Positions 1 to 7,459 of a DNA stretch of 13,117 bases are shown here, one piece after another (positions within the stretch are counted from its first letter, which is position 1; each line of letters starts with the position of its first letter). The DNA is taken from assembly GCA_013365365.1 (NCBI GenBank), contig JABVXU010000979.1, positions 1 through 13,117 on the forward strand. The letters are read 5' to 3'. Made by a program: the position numbers and the translations under genes. This DNA is from Cruorifilaria tuberocauda (taxonomy: Eukaryota; Nematoda; Chromadorea; Rhabditida; Onchocercidae). The notes under the pieces are model-generated. The model worked only from the letters and a program-made list of their open reading frames with translations. It searched no databases and was not told where the DNA came from.

Positions 1-95
1 TTATTATTACTATCATTATTATTATTACTATCATTATTATTATTACTATCATTATTATTATTATATTACTATCATTATTATTACTAATATTATTA
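1..95. repeat. 18-bp AT-rich tandem repeat
   Basis: The window opens inside a tandem array of TTATTATTA-type triplets punctuated by ACTATCATT. The ACTATC element recurs at 9, 27, 45 and 68, so the spacing is 18, 18 and 23. The unit is about 18 bp and the last copy is stretched. The array runs off the left edge, so its full length is unknown. It reads as ordinary minisatellite expansion in AT-rich intergenic DNA. Confidence 0.85.
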
Positions 96-565
96 TAAAT
101 GTTATTGTGTACGTTGCAATAAAAGAAAATAAAAGTCTTTCACTTTATGTTGTAATATGATCCAGTGATATGATCAATCTCTCGGTTGGTTAGAAGTGCT
201 ATTAGCATTTTATCGTTAGTTTATTTTATTTTAAGAAGCGGAATTCTTACAACAAGTAGTCTACTATTTCACATCATATCATATCATATCATAATTGAAT
301 CAACTTTCATTACTGTATTTAGATTTTAGCATTAACTATGAAATTCAGAAATATGCTTTTGTACAAAAAAAATGGAAGCAAAACAGTTTACAGTAAGCTT
401 TTGAAGATGGTGATTGAAATATTCTGTACTACTGATAAATTCTGAAATTCGAGTATTAAAGGATTTAATAGTTATTTCAATTTAATTCAAGATTTTTAAG
501 AAAAAAAAAGTATATTACACTAATACTTCATCTTACAGCACAATGTGTCATGAAGTTTCGAATAT

Positions 566-592
566 TATCATATTGCTAATTGCAATATGATA
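566..592. repeat. Perfect 11-bp-arm inverted repeat
   Basis: TATCATATTGC (566-576) is followed by a 5-base loop, TAATT, and then the exact reverse complement GCAATATGATA (582-592). Eleven perfect pairs with a short loop form a clean cruciform or RNA hairpin. It is too short for a microRNA precursor and no T-run follows it. Function unknown. Confidence 0.85.
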
Positions 593-1283
593 TGGGTGTT
601 AAATTGATCAGCAATTATAATAATGTGGAATTTTGGAAAACTTTTTCAAAATTTATCATATTAGTTGAATCTGCATTAAATGTTAGTATAATCCTATATA
701 TATTAAGAACTATCGATAATATCAGTTTAAAAATCTTAGAAGAAATTTAATCAATGTCAGCGAAAATGATGAACATTCAACTACTTCTAATTCCAAGTAT
801 TATATTTCCATCTCTCAGTTAGATTTGATTTAAAATCGCTTAAAGTTTTAAAAAAATTAGTTAGAAATAAAAAATATATTACAATTCCAATATCACAAAA
901 AAAAATCAATAGTAATCATGAAGAGATGTTAGCAACAAAGAAAAATGAACAACATACAATCTCATCCTAAATATTCAATTAAGATTAAGCTTCAAATTAT
1001 TCTCATAACAATTTCAAAACTTGAAAGAAAGAAAAAAGCATATTCAATAGGGAAAGTTTCAATTTTCAGTTTAATTTACTTGAAACAATTACTTTAATCA
1101 TTAAGAGTTAAAAAGTTAAAAATTAGAAATTTCAAGTTTCAATTGTAATTTCTATACAAACATTTCCTTCTAATTATTTTTATGGACATAATTTGAACAA
1201 GAAAAAAAAGCAATAAGAAAAATTTTCATTGTGTGATTTTTGTCATTTTCCTCATCTCATAAAAGAAACTAAACAATGAAAAG

Positions 1284-1286
<3 letters not shown>

Positions 1287-1314
<28 letters not shown>
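1287..1314. repeat. (AG)14 microsatellite
   Basis: An uninterrupted AG dinucleotide run of 14 units. Related tracts occur as CT near 10935-10959 and as GA at 13012-13029. Such tracts can bind GAGA-type factors, but nothing next to this one indicates a promoter. Confidence 0.95.
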
Positions 1315-1318
<4 letters not shown>

Positions 1319-1545
1319 ATATATTCAATATTATCATTTTACAAATAACTTCAGCCAATACATTGAAATTAAAATCATTAAAACGACCAAGAACACATAG
1401 AACAATCATTTTTAAAACCTTTTCAAACACAATTTTTTTTTGTGTCCAATGAGAGAAATTCTTTCTTACCGTCAAATTTAGCATGTGATTTATGAATTAA
1501 TGGATTAGTTTGATGAAGTATATGAAGAAAGTTGTTGATTAAATT

Positions 1546-1593
1546 GTCAATCAATCAATCAATCAATCAGTCGATAAATCAATCAATCAATCA
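1546..1593. repeat. (TCAA)n microsatellite
   Basis: A tetranucleotide TCAA array, interrupted once near 1570-1578 by GTCGATAAATC-like sequence. A simple repeat with no associated gene. Confidence 0.9.
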
Positions 1594-2511
1594 TAATTTA
1601 TTTTGAACGTTGAAATTATTTTTCCTCAACGAGTTCCTCTTTTTTTTGCCCTCAAATGCACTCAAGTTTTTTTACACTTATCACTACATTCAGTTAATCA
1701 ATATATTGTCGTTTCAATTCATCATATCAGATTTCGATAACAATTTTCAGAAAAAGAAATGAAAAAAAGATCTCAAAACTTTTGATTTAATATTTCACGA
1801 CTAGCACGACTGATAAGAAACCTGTCAGATGTCAGATGATAGTGATAGACAAAAGAAATATTTGAGCCTAATTTTCTGCCACTGGAAAATTTTCTATGAA
1901 AATAGGATAAAGTAACCATACAATAACCAATACAATACAGTACTGATACTGTTTGCATCTTCTAAGACTTATACCAAGCATACATTTACTTTAAAAAAAT
2001 CGATAATTAATTAATAAGTATTAATTAACAAAGATCACTCGTATAGTTTCCATTCATTAAGAAACACAAAGAAATCTATTTGGCCATAATATGTGGAAAA
2101 TATAGAGTTCTATTGATAAACATATAACAATAACTTTCAATTTTACATTCATATTTTTATTTAAATGAAAGTAAACTAACTTACTGAAATATAAAATTAT
2201 TATCTATCATATCTACAATTATACTTACTTACTACTATCATTTCTATACTTGCCACTATCATTTCTAATCAATCCTATTTAAAAAAAATAGCAAAAGAAA
2301 AAAAAGATTGCTAGCTCATAAAATCTGCATCGTATCTTTTCTCCGATTATAACAAAATATTGATTTAACCGTGAAAATATTATGAATATGGTATGATAAT
2401 CCTAGTTACTATAGTGATAATATCATGATTAAAACAGAATAATAATAATAATAAAGAGAGAATGGAAGAGGATGAGAACAATTAAATTTGCTAATGATCC
2501 AAAAGAGCCAA

Positions 2512-3128
2512 ATGTTTTTTTATCTGTTCAGCAATAATTGTTCTGTTATCAAAAATATAGAAAGGATATAAAAATATAGAGTATATAAATATAAAAATTT
2601 AAAAAATAAAATATAGAATAAGAATATAAAAAAGAATATAGGAGAACTTAAATATTGAATTTTCAATTTTCACAAAGATATTTCAATTCGAATTATCGAT
2701 GTATATGCCAATACTTCTAGGACAAAGAATGCTTAATAAAAAAGAATATAAAAGTTTATTAATAAAAAAGAATACTTAAAAGTACTGGCATAAAACTTAA
2801 TATAAATTTAAATATATATAAATATAAAAATGTGAAATAATTTAAAATGGAATGAATTTTTTTCCTGAACTTTTTTAAAATTTCATTTATAAAGTTATCT
2901 AAATGCTTTTTTCAAATCTGTTCAACAGTGATTTTTCGTTTATCTAGAATACAGAAGGAATATTAAAAAAGAAAAAAACTTAAATATTGAATTTTTAATT
3001 TTCATAAAGACGTTATTTCAATTCAAATTATCAATATCTATGCTATTACTTTTAGGAAAAGAAAATATAAAAACATAAAATGATATAAAATGAAATTTTT
3101 GAATTTTAAAATTTCATTTATAAAGTTG
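2512..3128. repeat. Diverged duplication in A-rich DNA
   Basis: Two related segments lie about 332 bp apart. Each contains ACTTAAATATTGAATTTT, then AATTTTCA, then ATTTCAATTC and AATTATC, at about 2646-2700 and 2978-3031, with scattered substitutions and small indels. Each is preceded by a CTGTTCA-containing stretch (about 2524 and 2919). A 23-bp stretch beginning TTTAAAATTTCATTTATAAA also occurs at 2874-2896 and 3105-3127. In between lie AATATAAAA-type low-complexity runs. This is most simply an old local duplication or two copies of a degenerate non-coding repeat. Confidence 0.65.
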
Positions 3129-3436
3129 ACAAGATAGAATATAAAAATAACAAATAATGCAAAATAGTATGAAGGTATATTACTTTAAACATTTATTTAT
3201 TCTTTAAAAGTACATCAAATTTCTGAAAAATTATTTTAAGTTTGTTTGGATTTTCAAGTATTCTCTCTCGAAATAATACTAAATAAAGCGTTCGTTAAAT
3301 GAAAAAGCAAATTGATTTAACTAGCATACTTTGACAATATTCAATTCTTTTTTTCATTACAGCTTAAAGATGGCACTAAAATTTAATAAATGAGAGCAGC
3401 TAATGCAAGCATTAAATTGAATGTAAATAGGCGCAA

Positions 3437-3453
3437 ACGTATCGCAGATACGT
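3437..3453. repeat. Short perfect hairpin (7-bp arms)
   Basis: ACGTATC and GATACGT flank a 3-base loop, GCA. About 13 bases further on, 3466-3475 is a perfect 10-bp palindrome, ATACGCGTAT. The CpG-containing motifs are unusual against the surrounding AT-rich sequence. Confidence 0.8.
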
Positions 3454-4138
3454 AGAACCATAGGTATACGCGTATGTTTGTGTATATATTTGTATGTGAT
3501 TACTTTTATAAAGTTAACGAGATATATATGTGTGCGCATGTACGTGTGATTACGTGTGTCTAATCACTAGATATATTACATTTATATGCTTGAAAATTTT
3601 ATATATTTCGGAAAATTGTTCAAAAAAATTCGTGAACAAAAAATCAATACAATCAATAATCGATAGGTTATACATATATTACTTAAAATTATTTATAATG
3701 TAATTTTACATATTTCAAAAATTCTACATATTAAAAAAAATAAAATGCCTTTTTTAAAACTATTTAAGTTTCAAAAACTTTAAGCTAAATAATAGCTTAT
3801 GAATTCTTTTTCTTTTTTTTTTGCTAATTTTTCATTCTTCTTTTTTTTGCAAACTTTGTGATATTTGATTTAATTTTCTGTTATGATATACGTTAAAAAT
3901 TATATAAATTATTGTATTTTTTGATTTTTGAATTGTTTAATTTTAATTTTAGATTTTTATTTTTTCTGATTTTAGATATTTTGCAATAGAAGGAATAATT
4001 TTTCATGTTACTTTTAACTTTATAAAATAGGAAATATCGAATTTTGACTCCCGAGAGGATTTTCACAAGCTAATCTTGACAATTTCATTCAACATTATTT
4101 CGAATAGCATCATTATCATATCTTCCGTCAAAATTTAT

Positions 4139-4242
4139 TCAATCTTTTTCTTTTCTTTCACTTTCCTCCTACCACCTACTTTATTGACGTATGTATTGAC
4201 GTTTGCTTGTAAGTTTGATAATAAAACGATAATAGCTGAAAA
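4139..4242 (+). promoter_or_regulatory. Candidate promoter/leader of the channel gene with paired TGACGT
   Basis: A pyrimidine-rich tract (about 4139-4184) is followed by two TGACGT half-sites at 4185-4190 and 4197-4202. They are exactly 12 bp apart, inside an imperfect 12-bp tandem repeat, ATTGACGTATGT / ATTGACGTTTGC. TGACGT is the half-site bound by CREB/ATF-type bZIP factors. The pair lies about 40-60 bases before the favoured ATG. If the transcript is trans-spliced, the AG at 4234-4235 (AATAG) would be a possible acceptor. This is inference from motif and position only. Confidence 0.35.
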
Positions 4243-4313
4243 ATGCCAAGATGGCTACATCTTCAATTTCAATACGAATTCACCAACCAGCTGAATATCA
4301 TGTCTTTTTTAAG
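4243..4313 (+). CDS. Channel exon 1 (start exon)
   Basis: The donor AAG|GTATTT after 4313 leaves two bases (AG). These join the first base of the exon at 4482 to make an Arg codon, so phase agrees exactly with the M1 exon. The frame is open from 4240. The ATG at 4243 has a favourable AAAA context and gives 23 residues before the junction. A second in-frame ATG at 4300 would give only MSFL before the junction, which is also plausible because that segment runs straight into the basic ILRRLIIPK stretch. The in-frame stop at 4237 bars any longer exon. An overlapping ATG at 4251 is in another frame and does not join to M1. Confidence 0.6.
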
Positions 4314-6125
4314 GTATTTATTATTTCATCCCTTTTAAAGAATTATAATATAAATTATCATTAGAAAAGTTTAAGACATTATTGAACTCAATCGATGATA
4401 AGATTTGTTCTCTACAAATCAATTGATAAGATTTAATCTAAAAATTAGAAATTTAATATTTTACATAAATAATTTTTCCAGGATTTTACGACGTTTAATT
4501 ATTCCAAAACTTCTTTCTCCGCATTTTCTATTAATTATAGCGTGCATTTTATATATGATAATTGGAGCATGGATATTTCAAGTACTTGAAGGACGACATC
4601 TTAAAGTTTGTAGACTTTTTTTTGAATTTGAACTTTAAAACACTTAAAGGATATAAACAAAGAAAAAAAGTGCTTACTATTATGAACTAAAATTAGAAAA
4701 AAATATATAAAAATTTAGATTTCAAGTAATCCATAATTTATTCTCTGCTAAAAGAAAGTATTTAAGTAATATAGGCGTTTTAAATTTTTGAATTTCGTTG
4801 TGAGGAAAGAAAAACGATATAAAATCTTTCGTTGCTTCCTCAGCGATAATTATTAGCAATTACTTCCAATTGAATGATTATCTCTAAAATTATTTTCACT
4901 GAATTGAATCGTTAAATAGGCATTAAAATAATTGAGGTTGATAATTTTAATACTTAATTGTTATTGGTAATGACTATTTTTATGCTTATATCTTTGAATC
5001 TATTCAAGTATTAAAATTGGAGAGTTCAAGAAAGAATTTTTCTTCATGTAAAATTTTTTTCATGAAATTATGTTTTACTTAAAGCTTAATTTTTCAGCAT
5101 AACTAAATTAAGATATGTATAATTTATAAAACAGAAACTAAAACAAAACAGAGAATAAAATGACATATCTTCAAATTTATAATTTTAGGATATGAAATCA
5201 GTTCAGCTAAACAGGATTGATGTAAGCGTAGAAAAGTATATAGATCGAATTTGGGAATTAACACATTCTGAAAGTTATCAAAGAGCAGATAAAACAAAAT
5301 TAAAGGAAATATTCAGACAGGATACTAAAGAAGAATTTTATGAGGTAATAAATTAGTGATATTGATCATTTTGTTTTAAGCAAAACTTTATTGATTTATT
5401 GCATATTTTATGAAAAAAAACTTATTTTGACCGTCGAAAATTATTTTTACCATAAAGTTGTGCTACATTTAAAGATTATACTTTTAGATTGAAAATTATT
5501 GTAAGACATACGGTATGTTACCGTATTTTCAAAGGTTTAAAGGTTACGGTACATTACAGTACCTTTTGGATAACCAGAACAATGAATTTTGTAAAAATAA
5601 CTTTATTGATAGTATGTGGATACGGTGTTTGCCGCACATCGTAAATATCGGCACGGATACGATATGGATGCTCCAAGTTGGGATTTTGTCACATCATTTT
5701 TTTTTACGGCAACAATGTTAACATCAATTGGATACGGTTATGTTGCACCATCAACACTCAGTGGACGTTTGTTTGGTGTCATCTATTGTTTTATCGGTAA
5801 ATGCAATAATGAAAATTAAATTAAAATTACCTTCTATTTAATGAATACCATTTATAAAATGATGAAATATAAACAATCAATAGTTATTATCGTTTACTAA
5901 TTTAATTTCTATTATTTAAATTAAATTTCAGGAATTCCATTAACACTAGTTACAGTTGCTAATATTGCCAAGTTTATATCAGAATGTGCTTTTTTGATTC
6001 ATTACAAATGCTGGAAAAAATTGACAACATGGCGCGATCGTCAGAAAGGAAAAACGATTCATGAGATTTTTGACGATAACGACGATGAACAAGTTTTAAA
6101 TTCTAATTTTTTATCTTTGAATTAA
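4243..6125 (+). CDS. TWK-type two-pore K+ channel, first half only, frame broken
   Basis: This is a split gene for a plasma-membrane potassium channel of the K2P (TWK) family, which carries background K+ current. Proposed exons are 4243-4313, 4482-4605, 5189-5344, 5488 (or 5613)-5796 and 5932-6125. The order is a short cytoplasmic N-terminus, M1 (LLSPHFLLIIACILYMIIG), a roughly 100-residue extracellular loop, pore 1 with filter TSIGYG, M2 (from FGVIYCFIGIPLTLVTVAN) and a charged tail ending at a TAA. That gives about 280 residues. Normal K2P subunits have a second M3-P2-M4 half, which I cannot find downstream. In exon 4 the upstream reading frame stops at 5719-5721, while the pore is encoded one frame away. 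The gene is therefore truncated, decayed, mis-sequenced, or continues beyond the window. AATAAA at 6218-6223 could serve as its poly(A) signal. The family call is confident; completeness is not. Confidence 0.8.
4482..4605 (+). CDS. Channel exon 2 (M1)
   Basis: The exon is bounded by the acceptor TTTTTCCAG|G and the donor AAA|GTTTGT, ending in phase 0. It encodes a basic juxtamembrane segment (ILRRLIIPK), the hydrophobic helix LLSPHFLLIIACILYMIIG, and then AWIFQVLEGRHLK. The GAxIF...E pattern at the end of M1 is typical of K2P channels, where M1 passes into the extracellular cap. The following intron (4606-5188) is 583 bp, AT-rich, and contains nothing I recognise. Confidence 0.85.
5189..5344 (+). 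CDS. Channel exon 3 (extracellular cap region)
   Basis: The exon is bounded by AATTTTAG|GATATG and GAG|GTAATA. It is 156 bases, exactly 52 codons, phase 0 at both ends. It encodes a charged, helix-prone sequence beginning DMKSVQLNRIDVSVEKYI and ending TKEEFYE. That fits the cap helices between M1 and pore 1 in nematode TWK channels, where this loop is often long and poorly conserved. Because both ends are phase 0, this exon can join either position 5488 or position 5613 without adding a frame change of its own. Confidence 0.8.
5488..5796 (+). CDS. Channel exon 4 (pore 1), with internal frame break
   Basis: The acceptor CTTTTAG at 5487 opens a frame that continues the cap: IENYCKTYGMLPYFQRF, then about 25 residues, then FIDSMWIR near 5602-5625. 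That frame ends at a TAA at 5719-5721. The pore lies in another frame, open from 5613: FAAHRKYRHGYDMDAPSW, SFFFTATMLTSIGYG (GYG codons 5730-5738), YVAPSTLSGR, then the start of M2. The switch must fall between 5613 and about 5640. A one-base indel would explain it. Alternatively, the AG at 5611-5612 is the true acceptor, and exon 3 joins 5613 in frame. The 5488-5612 segment is less AT-rich than the introns and looks coding, which favours the indel. The donor ATCG|GTAAAT is good. Confidence 0.75.
5932..6125 (+). CDS. Channel exon 5 (M2 and tail)
   Basis: The acceptor AAATTTCAG is followed by GA, which with the last G of exon 4 completes a Gly codon, giving the continuous FIGIPLTLVTVANIAKF of M2. 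The exon continues ISECAFLIHYKCWKK, a basic stretch, and an acidic run IFDDNDDEQ, to a TAA at 6123-6125. In complete K2P proteins this is the cytoplasmic M2-M3 linker. A phase-0 donor-like CAA|GTTTTA at 6093 could instead splice onward; joining to an acceptor-like TGTCAG at 6257 would keep frame only to the stop at 6324. No route to a second pore is visible. Confidence 0.8.
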
Positions 6126-6167
6126 TATTTCGATAATTTGAAGAAACGTCAGTTTGATTACTGTTAA

Positions 6168-6326
6168 TCATCAGCTGACTCTATATCTTATCAAAACACT
6201 GATGACATTCTTGGGAAAATAAAATGCAAATGTCAATGCAAAATGCAAAAATGTCAGCAATCTTTCTATGATCGTGACAAGATTGAGGGTATTCAGTCTG
6301 AATTGAGTGACTTCTATTCCATTTAA
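6168..6326 (+). CDS. Possible exon or gene remnant, Cys-rich, unknown
   Basis: An open stretch of 52 codons lies in the same frame as the M2 exon, bounded by TAA at 6165 and at 6324. It encodes SSADSISYQNTDDILGK, then a cysteine-rich KCKCQCKMQKCQQ, then SFYDRDKIEGIQSELSDF. The AAATGCAAATGTCAATGC... stretch behind the cysteines is itself a degenerate repeat, so the coding status is doubtful. An acceptor-like ATCATCAG ends at 6174. The stretch might be decayed M2-M3 linker or unrelated DNA. I do not recognise the sequence. Confidence 0.25.
   Translation, partial: SSADSISYQNTDDILGKIKCKCQCKMQKCQQSFYDRDKIEGIQSELSDFYSI
6218..6223 (+). terminator. Candidate poly(A) signal of the channel gene
   Basis: AATAAA lies about 93 bases after the channel stop codon, a normal distance for a nematode 3' UTR. 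AATAAA is frequent by chance in AT-rich DNA, so position is the only support. Confidence 0.3.
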
Positions 6327-6404
6327 GTGGAATCGAACTGCTAACTTCTCTGTCAGGTAGACATGATAGTCGTTACGCATGATTTCTACCTGAAACTTGG
6401 GTAA

Positions 6405-6764
6405 TTAAGCCTTCATTCGGATAGATATGATACATACAATAATAACAGTATCTACAACATTATGGAGAGTTATGAAGACAATATAGTCCGAAAGAGGAAA
6501 AGACTTTACCTCAGTAACAACCAACCACCCTCCATGAGAGAAATTCTTCGCTATGATTCTGGTGCTCAGGACCTTCTTTATTTCGGTGCAGGGCGGGTCC
6601 TATGGCTCTTGTATGGTTCTGTAGGTTCTCACGGTACTACAAAGGAAGGTAATGCATACAGTTCTCTGGTGCTGTTTACAGACAGGGAGCGTACCACATA
6701 CAATATTAGATATAGAAAGAGGATTTCACAATCCTTCGATTTCAGCGACAGTTCAAGTTGATAA
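6405..6764 (+). CDS. GC-rich open reading frame of unknown function
   Basis: The frame is open from 6405 to the TGA at 6762-6764. The first ATG at 6462 gives 100 codons, beginning MESYEDNIVRKRKRLYLSNN and ending QSFDFSDSSS. The middle reads PPSMREILRYDSGAQDLLYF and continues GAGRVLWLLYGSVGSHGTT. There is no signal peptide or convincing membrane helix, and the C-terminus is rich in Ser and Asp. Lines 6541-6600 are 50% GC, twice or more the surroundings, and third codon positions are C/G-rich, unlike the channel exons. That suggests a real exon, a transferred piece or a transposon remnant. Possible splice sites flank it, such as TAACAG ending at 6448, but none joins it in frame to the channel. 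Coding status is plausible; identity is unknown. Confidence 0.4.
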
Positions 6765-6810
6765 TCTCCTTTATAATTACTGATATTCGAGGTAACCATT
6801 TATAAGGTTA

Positions 6811-6839
6811 GATAAGAATTGATAAGAGGTCCAGATAAG
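6811..6839 (+). promoter_or_regulatory. Triplet of GATAAG sites
   Basis: GATAAG occurs at 6811-6816, 6821-6826 and 6834-6839, three same-strand copies in 29 bases. GATAAG is the core site of GATA zinc-finger factors. The cluster sits just after the 6405-6764 reading frame. Confidence 0.35.
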
Positions 6840-6917
6840 TTACAAATCAATGAATGACTTTAGTGTTTACTTACGTTGACATTCAATGTTAGCATTTAAT
6901 AGCTCATGAAAAAGTAG

Positions 6918-6970
6918 TTTTCCCTGTTTTCCCTGATGAGTAAGTTTTCCCTGATGAAGTAATTTCATCA
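6918..6970. repeat. Short TTTCCCTG repeats and a small hairpin
   Basis: TTTCCCTG occurs three times (from about 6918, 6928 and 6946), twice extended to TTTTCCCTGATGA. TGATGAA (6952-6958) and TTCATCA (6964-6970) form a 7-bp hairpin with a 5-base loop. No function is evident. Confidence 0.6.
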
Positions 6971-7186
6971 ATTTTCCAGCGACTAATTCTCGAGTGATAA
7001 AGGAATTTCTGTTCTGTCAATTGTGGATGACAACAATTTTCCAACGAATAAGCCTTTCTCAGTCGTATAAACTAATTTGCTGAAGCAAAGAACAATTTTC
7101 AGCAATTGCTTGATAAGATCAAAGTTTGCTTAATTTCAACATAATCTAATTCATCCTTATATGATAATGAAATATCGACTAATCTT

Positions 7187-7459
7187 GAATATATAAATCA
7201 TACGTATGATACGTGAAAAGTTGTATATGAGTTCTTGAATAAGAATATCATACGAATATATAAATCATACGTATGATGCATGAATATATAAATCATACGT
7301 ATGATACGTGAAAGATGTATATGAGTTCTTGAATAAGAATAGCATACGAATATATAAATCATACGTATGATACGTGAAAGTTGTATATGAGTTCTTGAAT
7401 AAGAATAGCATACGAATATATAAATCATACGTATGATGCGTGAAAGTTGTATATGAGTA
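7187..7459. repeat. 66-bp tandem repeat with internal palindromes
   Basis: Copies start at 7187 (67 bp), 7254 (28 bp, truncated), 7282 (66 bp), 7348 (66 bp) and 7414 (partial, about 45 bp). Each begins GAATATATAAATCATACG and contains the perfect 14-bp palindrome ATCATACGTATGAT. Full copies also contain TTCTT-GAAT-AAGAA, a 5-bp hairpin. Copies differ by single bases (ATACGTG/ATGCGTG, ATATC/ATAGC). A 66-bp unit is a multiple of three, so the minus strand stays open as a 22-residue repeat, but that follows from the period and does not show coding. It reads as a young minisatellite. Confidence 0.9.

Larger units (their letters stand above)
96..4242. other. Gene-poor AT-rich region upstream of the channel gene
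   Basis: I see no gene I can support in these 4.1 kb. Open stretches on either strand are short and low in complexity, with no recognisable family motif. The region holds microsatellites near 272-293 (CATAT type), 1287-1314 (AG) and 1546-1593 (TCAA). It also holds a perfect hairpin at 566-592, a diverged duplication at about 2512-3128 and a purine/pyrimidine-alternating patch at 3437-3553. The last 200 bases before the channel gene are less AT-rich and contain a long pyrimidine tract (about 4139-4184), consistent with a promoter or 5' leader. Confidence 0.6.

Noticed and set aside
1269..1484. Minus-strand open frame with a Ser-Leu run
   Set aside because: The run is the translation of the AG microsatellite, and the rest is low-complexity hydrophobic sequence with no family features.
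1773..1958. Minus-strand 61-codon frame
   Set aside because: It has a fairly protein-like composition, but there is no motif, splice context or neighbour to support it. It may be an exon, but I cannot show it.
3357..3539. Minus-strand 60-codon frame
   Set aside because: It overlaps the alternating TGTGTATATA patch, and its composition follows that repeat.
4251..4370. ATG at 4251 in a strong context, with a 40-codon frame overlapping channel exon 1
   Set aside because: Its frame reaches a stop soon after 4362 if unspliced. If spliced at 4313 it enters exon 2 in the wrong frame and soon stops, so it does not lead to M1.
5513..5612. A 100-bp intron starting at GTATGT (5513) and ending at the AG at 5612, as a fix for the frame break
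   Set aside because: The donor leaves one extra base, so the downstream frame becomes the third frame and not the pore frame.
6330..6400. tRNA gene on the minus strand
   Set aside because: The T-loop-like sequence has no pairing T stem, and no acceptor or anticodon arm can be drawn.
7198..7428. Minus-strand frame of 22-residue repeats
   Set aside because: The repeat period is 66 bp, so any stop-free unit stays open. No start context or domain is present, and it ends with the array.
7187..7459. CRISPR array
   Set aside because: Repeats are directly adjacent with no unique spacers, and the window is eukaryotic.
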